A DNA stretch of 64,000 bases from Streptomyces mangrovisoli (GTDB lineage Bacteria > Actinomycetota > Actinomycetes > Streptomycetales > Streptomycetaceae), in contig NZ_LAVA02000034.1 of NCBI RefSeq assembly GCF_000974985.2, forward strand, positions 62,001-126,000, written 5' to 3'. Below, one piece after another: positions 33,007 to 41,328 of the stretch. The notes under the pieces are model-generated. The model was not told where the DNA came from and ran no database searches. It worked only from the letters and a program-made list of their open reading frames with translations. Both the position numbers and the translations under genes were made by a program. Positions within the stretch are counted from its first letter, which is position 1; each line of letters starts with the position of its first letter.

Positions 33007-34016
33007 CGGCGCTGCAGCTGCTGGTCGGCCTCGCCACCCTGGTCCTCAACGCGTTCTTCGTCGGAGCCGAGTTCGCGCTGATCTCCGTACGCCGCTCCCA
33101 GGTCGAGCCGCACGCCGAGAACGGCGACCGGCGGGCCAAGAGCGTGCTGTGGGGCCTGGAGCACGTCTCCGCGCTGCTCGCGGCGGCCCAGCTCGGCATC
33201 ACGCTGTGCACCCTGGTCCTGGGCGTGGTCGCCGAACCGGCCATCGCGCATCTGCTGGAGCCGGTGTTCCACGCGCTGGGCGTCTCCAAGGGCGTCGGAC
33301 ACGTCGTCTCCTTCGCGATCGCGCTGTCCCTGGCGACGTATCTGCACATGCTGCTGGGCGAGATGGTGCCGAAGAACATCGCCCTCGCGGAGCCCGTGCG
33401 CAGCGCGCTGTTCCTCGGGCCGCCGCTGGTCACCCTGGCGCGCGCGCTGCGCCCGGTGATCTTCACGGTCAACGCGTTCGCCAACGGGCTGCTGAAGCTC
33501 CTGCGCGTCGAGACGAAGAACGAGGTCGCGGCCGCGTTCTCGGACGCCGAGCTGGCCATGCTGGTGAAGGACTCCGGCGCGGCGGGCCTGATCGACGCGC
33601 GGGCGCTGGAGCGGCTGAACGACGCCCTGGAGCTGGGGCGGCGGCCCGTGCGCGAGGTGATGCTGCCGCTGGAGCGGGTGGTGCGGGTGGGTGTCGGGAT
33701 CACCGCGGAGCAGCTGGAGGCGGTCTCGGCGGAGTCCGGCTTCTCCCGTTTCCCGGTGGTGGACCGTGAGCGGCGCATCGTCGGCTATCTGCACGTGAAG
33801 GACGCGCTGGACTCCCTGCCGCGGGACGCGCCGTTCCCGATGGGGGACATGCGGCCGATCGCGCGGGTGCGGGAGGCGACCCCGCTGGACGACGTGCTGA
33901 CCGCGATGCGCGGCAGCCGGACGCATCTCGCGGCGGTGCAGGGCGCGGACGGGCGGCTCACGGGACTGGTGACGATGGAGGACGTGCTGCGGGAGCTGTT
34001 CGGGCAGCCGGTCTGA
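33003..34016 (+). CDS. CNNM-family transporter, short form (DUF21 and CBS pair)
   Basis: A 337-residue paralogue of the preceding protein. It has the DUF21 membrane domain (NAFFVGAEFALISVRRSQVE) and CBS repeats (REVMLPLERVVRVG, then LTGLVTMEDVLRELFG), but ends there without the CorC_HlyC domain. The overlapping ATGA start suggests that both proteins are made together and may form a heteromer, with only one regulatory C-terminal domain per pair. Confidence 0.9.
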   Translation: MTALQLLVGLATLVLNAFFVGAEFALISVRRSQVEPHAENGDRRAKSVLWGLEHVSALLAAAQLGITLCTLVLGVVAEPAIAHLLEPVFHALGVSKGVGHVVSFAIALSLATYLHMLLGEMVPKNIALAEPVRSALFLGPPLVTLARALRPVIFTVNAFANGLLKLLRVETKNEVAAAFSDAELAMLVKDSGAAGLIDARALERLNDALELGRRPVREVMLPLERVVRVGVGITAEQLEAVSAESGFSRFPVVDRERRIVGYLHVKDALDSLPRDAPFPMGDMRPIARVREATPLDDVLTAMRGSRTHLAAVQGADGRLTGLVTMEDVLRELFGQPV

Positions 34017-34163
34017 GCGGCCCGCCGTTCCTCGGGACGGCTCGTCCGCCGGCCCGGAGGCCGAGCGGCGGCCGCCCGGCCCGGAGAGGCCGGCCGGCTG
34101 CCTCCGCGCCCGGGGAGGCCGACCGACCGGCGGGTATGGAGGCGGGTTACCATCGCTGTCGCC

Positions 34164-34946
34164 ATGCACACGAATCCCACCCACAGCAGTCTCGTCGCGA
34201 TCGGCGACTCCTTCACCGAGGGCATGTCGGACCTCCTCCCGGACGGTACCTACCGGGGCTGGGCCGACCTTCTGGCGGCCCGGCTGGCCGCGCGGACGCC
34301 CGGCTTCCGGTACGCCAACCTGGCGGTGCGCGGAAAGCTGATCGGCCAGATCCTCGACGAGCAGGTCGACGTCGCCGCGGCCATGAACCCCGACGTGATC
34401 ACACTCGTCGGCGGGCTCAACGACACTTTGCGCCCCAAGTGCGACATGGAGCGGGTCAAGGGCGCGCTGACGGAGGCCGTCGAGCGGCTCGCGCCGTCCT
34501 GCAAGCAGCTCGTGCTGATGCGCAGCCCCGGCCGCCAGGGGCCCGTCCTGGAGCGGTTCCGGCCGCGCATGGAGGAACTCTTCGCCCACGTCGACGGCCT
34601 CGCCGAACGGCACGGGGCGGTGGTGGTCGACCTGTACGGCGCGCCCTCGCTCGCCGACCCGCGCATGTGGGACGTGGACCGGCTGCACCTGACGGCAGAG
34701 GGGCACCGCCGGGTCGCCGAGGCGGTCTGGCAGACGCTCGGCTACGCGGCGGAGGACGCCGAGTGGCGCACCCCGATGGCGGCCACGCTGCCGCCCGGGT
34801 GGGCCGCCCGCCGGGTCGCGGACGCCCGGTTCGCCCGGCAGCACCTGCTGCCGTGGATAGGCCGCCGCCTCACCGGCCGCTCGTCGGGCGACGGACTGCC
34901 GCCGAAGCGCCCCGAGCTGCTGCCGTACGACGGCCCGGTCGCGTAG
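34164..34946 (+). CDS. SGNH/GDSL-family hydrolase
   Basis: A 260-residue esterase-type protein without a signal peptide. Block I is AIGDSFTEG with the nucleophilic Ser, block III is GGLND, and the C-terminal catalytic pair is DRLHLT. An additional C-terminal part of about 70 residues (WAARR...LLPYDGPVA) is typical of the actinomycete subgroup. The substrate is unknown. It lies between the CNNM genes and purB with about 100-150 bp on either side. Confidence 0.9.
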   Translation: MHTNPTHSSLVAIGDSFTEGMSDLLPDGTYRGWADLLAARLAARTPGFRYANLAVRGKLIGQILDEQVDVAAAMNPDVITLVGGLNDTLRPKCDMERVKGALTEAVERLAPSCKQLVLMRSPGRQGPVLERFRPRMEELFAHVDGLAERHGAVVVDLYGAPSLADPRMWDVDRLHLTAEGHRRVAEAVWQTLGYAAEDAEWRTPMAATLPPGWAARRVADARFARQHLLPWIGRRLTGRSSGDGLPPKRPELLPYDGPVA

Positions 34947-35044
34947 GGACTTCCCCGGCGCGGGCGCGTGACGGGCGTCTCGTAGGTTCCGACAACCCCG
35001 GCCGCGTCGCTGGCCTGCACGAATCGCCAGTAGAATCACGTCAC

Positions 35045-36487
35045 GTGACTTCTGCGCCCGCCAAGCCCCGCATCCCGAACGTCCTCGCCGGACGCTACGC
35101 CTCCGCCGAGCTCGCCACGCTCTGGTCCCCCGAGCAGAAGGTGAGGCTGGAGCGGCAGCTCTGGCTCGCCGTGCTGCGCGCCCAGAAGGACCTCGGCATC
35201 GAGGTGCCGGACGCGGCGATCGCCGACTACGAGCGCGTCCTCGACACCGTCGACCTGGCCTCCATCGCCGAGCGCGAGAAGGTCACCCGGCACGACGTGA
35301 AGGCCCGCATCGAGGAGTTCAACGACCTCGCCGGGCACGAGCACGTGCACAAGGGCATGACCTCCCGCGACCTCACGGAGAACGTCGAGCAGCTCCAGAT
35401 CCGGCTGTCGCTGGAGCTGATGCGCGACCGCACGGTGGCGGTCCTCGGACGTCTCGGCCGGCTCGCGGGCGAGTACGCCGAGCTGGTCATGGCCGGCCGT
35501 TCGCACAACGTGGCCGCGCAGGCCACCACCCTCGGCAAGCGCTTCGCGACCGCCGCGGACGAGCTGCTCGTCGCCTACGGCCGGGTGGAGGAGCTGCTCG
35601 GGCGCTATCCGCTGCGCGGCATCAAGGGCCCGGTCGGTACCGCCCAGGACATGCTGGACCTGCTGGGCGGCGACGCGGACAAGCTCGCCGAGCTGGAGGA
35701 CCGGATCGCCCGCCACCTCGGCTTCTCGCAGGCGTTCACCTCGGTCGGCCAGGTCTACCCGCGCTCGCTGGACTACGAGGTCGTCACCGCGCTGGTGCAG
35801 CTGGGCGCGGGGCCCTCCTCGCTGGCGAAGACGATCCGCCTGATGGCCGGGCACGAGCTGGTCACCGAGGGCTTCAAGCCGGGCCAGGTCGGCTCGTCCG
35901 CGATGCCGCACAAGATGAACACGCGCTCCTGCGAGCGGGTCAACGGCCTGATGGTGATCCTGCGCGGCTACGCCTCGATGACCGGCGAGCTGGCCGGCGA
36001 CCAGTGGAACGAGGGCGACGTGTCGTGCTCGGTGGTCCGCCGGGTCGCGCTGCCGGACGCGTTCTTCGCGCTCGACGGCCTGCTGGAGACGTTCCTGACG
36101 GTGCTCGACGAGTTCGGCGCCTTCCCCGCGGTCGTCGCCCGTGAGCTGGACCGCTACCTGCCGTTCCTCGCCACGACGAAGGTGCTGATGGGCGCGGTCC
36201 GCGCGGGCGTCGGCCGCGAGGTCGCCCACGAGGCGATCAAGGAGAACGCGGTGGCCACCGCGCTCGCGATGCGCGAGCAGGGCGCCGAGCGCAACGACCT
36301 GCTGGACAAGCTGGCCGCGGACGACCGCCTCCCCCTCGACCGTGCCGCGCTGGAGGCGCTGATGGCGGACAAGCTGTCGTTCACCGGCGCCGCGGCCGCC
36401 CAGGTCGGCGTGGTCGCCGGCCGGATCGAGGAGCTCCTCAAGCAGCACCCCGAGGCGGCCGGTTACACGCCGGGGGCGATCCTCTGA
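35045..36487 (+). CDS. purB: Adenylosuccinate lyase
   Basis: A 480-residue fumarase/aspartase-superfamily enzyme, which acts twice in purine synthesis (SAICAR and adenylosuccinate cleavage). The N-terminal PNVLAGRYASAELATLWSPE, the GMTSRDLTENVEQ motif with catalytic His-adjacent residues, and the signature GSSAMPHKMNTRSCERV are all present. The start is GTG 35045. The next gene (mug) overlaps the stop. Confidence 0.95.
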   Translation: MTSAPAKPRIPNVLAGRYASAELATLWSPEQKVRLERQLWLAVLRAQKDLGIEVPDAAIADYERVLDTVDLASIAEREKVTRHDVKARIEEFNDLAGHEHVHKGMTSRDLTENVEQLQIRLSLELMRDRTVAVLGRLGRLAGEYAELVMAGRSHNVAAQATTLGKRFATAADELLVAYGRVEELLGRYPLRGIKGPVGTAQDMLDLLGGDADKLAELEDRIARHLGFSQAFTSVGQVYPRSLDYEVVTALVQLGAGPSSLAKTIRLMAGHELVTEGFKPGQVGSSAMPHKMNTRSCERVNGLMVILRGYASMTGELAGDQWNEGDVSCSVVRRVALPDAFFALDGLLETFLTVLDEFGAFPAVVARELDRYLPFLATTKVLMGAVRAGVGREVAHEAIKENAVATALAMREQGAERNDLLDKLAADDRLPLDRAALEALMADKLSFTGAAAAQVGVVAGRIEELLKQHPEAAGYTPGAIL

Positions 36488-37116
36488 CCCGTTTCACCCA
36501 GGCGGAGCTGGAGGCCGCCCGCGACCGGCTCGTCCCGGACGTGGTCGCGGACGGCCTCGACGTCCTGTTCTGCGGGATCAACCCGGGCCTGATGACGGCG
36601 GCCACCGGCCACCACTTCGCCCGCCCCGGCAACCGCTTCTGGCCCGTGCTGCATCTGTCGGGGTTCACGCCCCGGCTGCTGCGGCCCGCGGAGCAGGGGC
36701 GGTTGCCGTCCCTCGGGCTCGGCATCACCAACGTGGTGGCGCGGGCCACCGCGCGGGCCGACGAGCTGGGCGCGGAGGAGTACCGGGAGGGAGGGCGGCT
36801 GCTCGCGCTGAAGGTGGCCCGCCTCGAACCCCGCTTCCTGGCCGTCGTCGGGGTGACCGCCTACCGGGCGGCATTCGGCGACCGCTTGGCCCAGGTCGGC
36901 CCGCAGGAGCGGACGTTCGGCCGGACCCGGGTGTGGGTCCTGCCGAACCCGAGCGGGCTGAACGCGCACTGGACGGCCGCGACGATGGCCGAGGAGTACG
37001 CCCGCCTGCGGGAGGCCGCGCGCGGCGGCGGGGAGCACGGCCGAGGGGTGCACGGCGGCGGGGAGCACGGCCAAGGGGAGCACGGCGGAGGGGTCAGTAC
37101 GGGTCCACGTCCGTGA
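36484..37116 (+). CDS. mug: G/U mismatch-specific uracil-DNA glycosylase
   Basis: A MUG/TDG-family DNA repair enzyme removing uracil or thymine from G mispairs. The active-site motif is CGINPGLMTA, followed by HHFARPGNRFW, GLGITNVV and the C-terminal NPSGLNAHW. Homologous sequence (TRFTQAELEAARDRL) extends upstream of the first GTG at 36541, back to a CTG at 36484 that overlaps the purB stop. I therefore extend to that CTG; GTG 36541 is the conservative start. The last 30 residues are Gly/His/Glu repeats encoded by a 15-bp minisatellite and overlap the converging gene. Confidence 0.85.
   Translation: MTRFTQAELEAARDRLVPDVVADGLDVLFCGINPGLMTAATGHHFARPGNRFWPVLHLSGFTPRLLRPAEQGRLPSLGLGITNVVARATARADELGAEEYREGGRLLALKVARLEPRFLAVVGVTAYRAAFGDRLAQVGPQERTFGRTRVWVLPNPSGLNAHWTAATMAEEYARLREAARGGGEHGRGVHGGGEHGQGEHGGGVSTGPRP
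37021..37095. repeat. 15-bp in-frame minisatellite at the mug 3' end
   Basis: Five units of the form GCACGGCGGCGGGGA with variation encode GGGEH, GRGVH, GGGEH, GQGEH and GGGV. The array also reaches the 3' end of the converging hypothetical gene. Confidence 0.8.
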
Positions 37117-37537
37117 CCACGGCCAGCAGTTGGAACGGCAGTTCGCGGTCCCACTGGGAGACGCCCAGCGCCACCCAGCGCCCCGTGCGCGGCGAGCGCC
37201 ACAGGAGCAGGTCCGGCACGTGCGCGCTGAGCGAGGCCCACGGCTCGTCGACGTCCTCGCCCGCGGCAGTGCGCTCGAAGGTGCTGTGCAGGCCGAAGTG
37301 GTCGGCCTGGCCCAGGTGTTCACGCAACCGCTGGGCGAGCGCCTCGCGTTCGAACCCGAACTGCGCCTCCGTCTCCTCGCGTTCCGTCCCGTCGTCCTCC
37401 CAGAAGTCGCCGCTGGTGGCTAACTCCGCCAGGTGGTAGCCGGGTCCCCCGCTGCCGTACGCCGTCCGGCCCCGCTCGGCGGGGAAGTCCCGCACGTCGA
37501 GGGCGAGGACGGTCTCGGCCCACTGCGCGATGTCCAT
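37094..37537 (-). CDS. Hypothetical protein, acidic, soluble
   Basis: A 147-residue protein from ATG 37537. It has no membrane segment and begins DIAQWAETVLALDVRDFPAERG. The middle is acidic (FWEDDGTEREETEAQFGFE) and the C-terminus ends LAVVTDVDPY. I recognise no domain; the layout resembles small conserved actinomycete proteins of unknown role. Its end overlaps the mug 3' end by 23 bp in convergent orientation. Confidence 0.7.
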   Translation of the reverse strand: MDIAQWAETVLALDVRDFPAERGRTAYGSGGPGYHLAELATSGDFWEDDGTEREETEAQFGFEREALAQRLREHLGQADHFGLHSTFERTAAGEDVDEPWASLSAHVPDLLLWRSPRTGRWVALGVSQWDRELPFQLLAVVTDVDPY

Positions 37538-37578
37538 GGCAGCAAGTAAACCGGCCCGCACTGACATCCGGTGCCCGG

Positions 37579-38298
37579 TCAGGCGTCACATCCGCGTACC
37601 CTTCCCGTCCCCGCCAGCAGTGCGGCGGCCGCCCATGCCGCCGTCACGGCGAGCCCGCTCCACATTCCGAACGCGCCGTCCGAGCCGCTGTGCAGCACCA
37701 CCTGCCCGGCCCGGTCGGGCAGCGCGTCCGCCAGCGTGCCCGACATGTCCCCGATCACGAAGGAGACGGAGAGCAGCAGCGGGATCAGCAGACCGAGGGT
37801 GGCGACGCCACTGCGCAGCACGGCCGCCACGCCCACCGCGGCCAGTGCCATCAGCGTCAGGTAGACACCGCAGCCGACCGCGCCGCGCACCTGCTCGCCC
37901 GCGCTCAGCGGGTGGGCCGCGGCGCACCCGCACGCGACTCCGGTGACCAGACCGACGAGCAGCACGGGCAGCGCGACCGCCAGCGCCTTCGCGGCGAACC
38001 ACCGTACGCGGCACGGGACCGCGGCCAGTGTGACGCGCAGGGCGCCGTCCCGGAACTCGGCCGACACCACGGCCGTGGCGAAGGCGACAACGGCGATCTG
38101 CCCGAAGGTGACGCCGAAGAACGCCGAGAACAAAGGGTCTTCGGCCGAGGAGCCGTCGCCCCGCGCGGCGAGCACGGAGAACCCGACGGTGACCGGCAGC
38201 ACCGCGCACAGCGCGACGAGATGCGAGCGCACCGTACGGATCTTCAGCAACTCGGCGTGCAGCACCGGCAGGAAGGGCATGGGGGGAGTCGTCCGCAT
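37579..38298 (-). CDS. ABC-2-type transporter permease
   Basis: A 239-residue membrane protein with about six hydrophobic segments. The N-terminal VLHAELLKIRTVRSHLVALCA is typical of ABC-2 permeases in actinomycetes, followed by EFRDGALRVTLAAVPCRVRW, the cytoplasmic coupling loop. It starts 2 bp after the ATPase stop. Its substrate is unknown; it may confer drug or antimicrobial resistance. Confidence 0.85.
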   Translation of the reverse strand: MRTTPPMPFLPVLHAELLKIRTVRSHLVALCAVLPVTVGFSVLAARGDGSSAEDPLFSAFFGVTFGQIAVVAFATAVVSAEFRDGALRVTLAAVPCRVRWFAAKALAVALPVLLVGLVTGVACGCAAAHPLSAGEQVRGAVGCGVYLTLMALAAVGVAAVLRSGVATLGLLIPLLLSVSFVIGDMSGTLADALPDRAGQVVLHSGSDGAFGMWSGLAVTAAWAAAALLAGTGRVRGCDA

Positions 38299-38300
38299 GA

Positions 38301-39224
38301 TCAGGCCTCCTGCGCGTGCGGGGTCGTGAACTCGGCCTCGGAACCCGTCAGATCGAGGTACGCCTCTTCCAAGGTGCCGTTCTCCGGAGCGAGTTCCAGG
38401 AGCGGGATGCCCGCGGCGCCGGCCATGCGCCCGATGTCGTCCACCCGGACCCCCGACACGCTCCAGCGTCCGCCGCCCTGGTCGGCCGCGGTGTGCCCGT
38501 GGCGCGCGAGCAGCCGGCCGAGGGCGGCCGGCTCCGTGGTGCGGACCCGCACCCGGGGCCGTACGCGCGCGTCCACGAACTCCCGCATCGGGGTGTCGGC
38601 GAGCAGGCGTCCACGCCCGAGGACGACGAGATGGTCGGCGAACTCGGCCGTCTCGTGCATGAGATGGCTGGAGACCAGCACCGTGCGGCCCTCCGCGGCC
38701 AGCCGACGCAGCAGGCCCCGGATCCACACGATGCCCTCGGGGTCGAGGCCGTTGGAGGGCTCGTCGAGCAGCACCGCGGCGGGGTCGCCGAGCAGGGCGG
38801 CGGCGATGCCGAGGCGCTGGCGCATCCCGAGCGAGTACGTCCGCACGCGGCGCCTGCCGACCGGGGCGAGCCCCACCTGCTCCAGCATCTCGTCGGCGCG
38901 CCGCGCGGGGATGCGGTGGGTGGCCGCGAGCACGCGCAGGTGGTCGCGTGCGGTGCGCGCGCCGTGCGCGGCGCCCGCGTCGAGCAACGCCCCTACGTGG
39001 CGCAGGGGTTCGCGCAGCCGGGCGTAGGACCGGCCGCCGACCGTGACGGTGCCGGAGGTGGGCCGGTCCAGGCCGAGGACGAGCCGCAGGGTGGTGGACT
39101 TCCCGGCGCCGTTGGGCCCGAGGAAGCCGGTGACCCGGCCGGGCCGGACGGTGAGGGTGAGACGGTCCACGGCACGCCGGGGGCCGTGGTCCTTGGTGAG
39201 GTCGTGGAAGTCGATGCCGGTCAT
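38301..39224 (-). CDS. ABC transporter ATP-binding protein (ABC-2 exporter)
   Basis: A 307-residue ATPase from ATG 39224. Walker A is LGPNGAGKSTT, the signature YSLGMRQRLGIAAALLG, Walker B VLLDEPSNGLDP, and the switch His is in SSHLMHE. A C-terminal domain of about 90 residues follows, as in BcrA/CcmA-type exporters. It is the first gene of a two-gene operon and is divergent from a NarL-type two-component system, which probably controls it. Confidence 0.92.
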   Translation of the reverse strand: MTGIDFHDLTKDHGPRRAVDRLTLTVRPGRVTGFLGPNGAGKSTTLRLVLGLDRPTSGTVTVGGRSYARLREPLRHVGALLDAGAAHGARTARDHLRVLAATHRIPARRADEMLEQVGLAPVGRRRVRTYSLGMRQRLGIAAALLGDPAAVLLDEPSNGLDPEGIVWIRGLLRRLAAEGRTVLVSSHLMHETAEFADHLVVLGRGRLLADTPMREFVDARVRPRVRVRTTEPAALGRLLARHGHTAADQGGGRWSVSGVRVDDIGRMAGAAGIPLLELAPENGTLEEAYLDLTGSEAEFTTPHAQEA

Positions 39225-39331
39225 GACGGCAGCCTCGCGCGGGCGGGGCGGCCGGCTCCTCCCCCGCGGGTGGAGATCGTCTCCCCCGCGCGGGGGAGGT
39301 CCGGCCCGGCGGCGGCTGGCACGATGACGGC

Positions 39332-40588
39332 ATGGTCCGCCTGCCGCGCCTGCTCGCCCACGGGACGACGTACACCCGCCCGCCGCACCCACTCCGGCGC
39401 GGGACGACGTACACCCGGCTGCTGCGCCCGCTCGTCCGCGGGACGACGTACACCCGGCTGCTGCACCTGTGGGTGCCGATGCTCGTCGTCAGTGTCTGGT
39501 TCTACATCGACATGGCGGACTGGTGGGTGCCCGCGGCGGTGCTCGCGCCGGTGGGTCTGGTGCCGGCCGTGCGCCGGGGCGAGGGCGTGCAGGCGCGGCT
39601 GCTGCTGACGCCGGGCGACGCGGAGGCGGACATCTCCGTCGGCCCGGCGGCGACCTGGGGCGACCGGCTGCGGACCGTCGTGTGGCTCGAAGTGCGCATG
39701 GTGCTGGGCGCGGTGACGACCGTCGCCTGCGTGTGGCTGCCGATCCTCGCCTACGAGCTGGCGCGGGTGACGACCGGGCACGGATCCGGCGAGATCCCGG
39801 CCCTCGGCCCGCTCGCCGGGCACGGGTGGTGGGCCGCCGCCGTCCCGGTGCCGCTGCTCGTGCTGTACGGCGTCGTCGTCGGCCTCGGCGCCACGGCGAC
39901 CGCCGCGGCCCGCGCGCTGCTGGGTCCGTCCGCGGCGGAGCGGCTGGCGGCCCTGGAGGCGCGTACCGAGCAGTTGCTGGAACGCACCCGTATCGCGCGG
40001 GAGTTGCACGACTCCATCGGCCACGCCCTGACCGTGGCGGTGGTGCAGGCGGGCGCGGCGCGCGCGGCCGGCGACGCGGGGTTCACCGACCGGGCGCTGC
40101 AGGCGATCGAGGAGACCGGGCGGGCCGCACTGGAGGATCTGGAACGGGTGCTCGGCGTGCTGCGCGAGGCGCCGCGGCCGCTGAGCGGCCGGCCCACGCT
40201 GGCGGAGGCGGACCGGCTCCTGGAGTCCGCGCGGATCTCCGGTGCGCGGGTCGACGCCGAGGTGACCGGTCCGGTGGGGTCGGTGCCCGGCCCGGTCTCC
40301 CGGGAGGGCTACCGCATCCTTCAGGAGGCCCTGACCAATGTGATCCGGCACGCGGGGCCGGTACCGGTGCGGGTCCGCGTCGACGTCACGGACACCGTCG
40401 TGGCGCTGGAGGTGCGCAATCCGCTGGCCGCGGGCGCCTCGGCGCCGGGCGGGGGCAGCGGGCTGCGCGGGATGCGCGAGCGGGCGGCGCTGCTGGGCGG
40501 GCGGGCGCACACCGGGCCCGAGGGCCACGAGTGGCGGGTCCGGGTGGAGCTCCCCTCCAGTGGATCTACGCTGGCCGGATGCCGCTGA
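39332..40588 (+). CDS. NarL-family sensor histidine kinase
   Basis: A 418-residue kinase. Membrane segments are at about 48-60, 65-80, 124-142 and 166-188. A HisKA_3 dimerisation domain carries His226 in ARELHDSIGHALT, and the ATPase domain ends with GGGSGLRGMRERAALLGG. The first 48 residues contain three 13-residue repeats with the motif RGTTYTRLL, unusual for the family, so the true start could be further in. The response regulator overlaps its end by 10 bp. Confidence 0.88.
   Translation: MVRLPRLLAHGTTYTRPPHPLRRGTTYTRLLRPLVRGTTYTRLLHLWVPMLVVSVWFYIDMADWWVPAAVLAPVGLVPAVRRGEGVQARLLLTPGDAEADISVGPAATWGDRLRTVVWLEVRMVLGAVTTVACVWLPILAYELARVTTGHGSGEIPALGPLAGHGWWAAAVPVPLLVLYGVVVGLGATATAAARALLGPSAAERLAALEARTEQLLERTRIARELHDSIGHALTVAVVQAGAARAAGDAGFTDRALQAIEETGRAALEDLERVLGVLREAPRPLSGRPTLAEADRLLESARISGARVDAEVTGPVGSVPGPVSREGYRILQEALTNVIRHAGPVPVRVRVDVTDTVVALEVRNPLAAGASAPGGGSGLRGMRERAALLGGRAHTGPEGHEWRVRVELPSSGSTLAGCR
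39362..39478. repeat. Three tandem 39-bp repeats at the kinase 5' end
   Basis: The block GGGACGACGTACACCCG starts at 39362, 39401 and 39440, an exact 39-bp spacing. Read in frame, each unit encodes GTTYTR plus seven basic/hydrophobic residues. Confidence 0.85.
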
Positions 40589-41241
40589 CCGTGCTGCTCG
40601 TCGACGACGAGCCTCTCGTGCGCGCCGGGCTGCGCGCGATCCTCGACGCACAGCCGGACATCGAGGTGGTCGGCGAGGCCGCGGACGGCGCGGCGGTGAT
40701 CCCGCTGGTGCGGCGGCTGCGGCCGGACGTGGTCGCCATGGACGTACGGATGCCGCTGCTCGACGGCATCGAGGCGACGCGCGCGGTGCTGCGCACCGTT
40801 CCCGAGCCGCCGCGGATCCTCGTGGTGACGACGTTCGAGAACGACGAGTACGTCTACGAGGCCCTGCGGGCCGGTGCCGACGGCTTCCTGCTGAAGCGGG
40901 CCCGCCCCGAGGAGATCGTGCACGCGGTACGGCTGGTCGCCGAGGGCGGCTCGCTGCTCTTCCCCGCGTCGGTACGGCGGCTCGTCGACACCTACGGCGC
41001 CGAGCGCGGGAATCCGGCCGCGCGGGCGGCGCTGGAGCGGGCCCGGCTGACCGAGCGGGAGGCCGAGGTGCTGCGGCTGATGGCCCGCGGGCTGTCCAAC
41101 GCGGAGATCGCCGCGCGGCTCGTCGTCGGTGCGGAGACGGTCAAGTCGCATGTCAGCGCGGTGCTGGCGAAACTGGGGGCGCGGGACCGCACGCAGGCCG
41201 TGATCGCGGCGTACGAGTCGGGGTTCGTGGCCCCGGAGTGA
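40579..41241 (+). CDS. NarL-family response regulator
   Basis: A 220-residue regulator. The receiver domain has VDDEPLVRAG, the phosphorylated Asp55 in AMDVRMP, and the Lys of FLLKRA. The LuxR-type helix-turn-helix is at about 150-212 (LTEREAEVLRLMARGLSNAEIA). ATG 40579 overlaps the kinase gene by 10 bp. Its likely target is the divergent ABC-2 exporter operon. Confidence 0.93.
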   Translation: MPLTVLLVDDEPLVRAGLRAILDAQPDIEVVGEAADGAAVIPLVRRLRPDVVAMDVRMPLLDGIEATRAVLRTVPEPPRILVVTTFENDEYVYEALRAGADGFLLKRARPEEIVHAVRLVAEGGSLLFPASVRRLVDTYGAERGNPAARAALERARLTEREAEVLRLMARGLSNAEIAARLVVGAETVKSHVSAVLAKLGARDRTQAVIAAYESGFVAPE

Positions 41242-41328
41242 ACGCGGTGGGCGGTACCTGGCTATCGCCGCTTTCCGCCATGCCGAGTACGATCCGGCCA
41301 ACACGCGCACGAGCTGGGAGGACGGACG

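Noticed and set aside
34017..34163. Repeated CCCGG(A)GAGGCCG elements before the SGNH gene
   Set aside because: The units are short and irregular and could arise from base composition alone.
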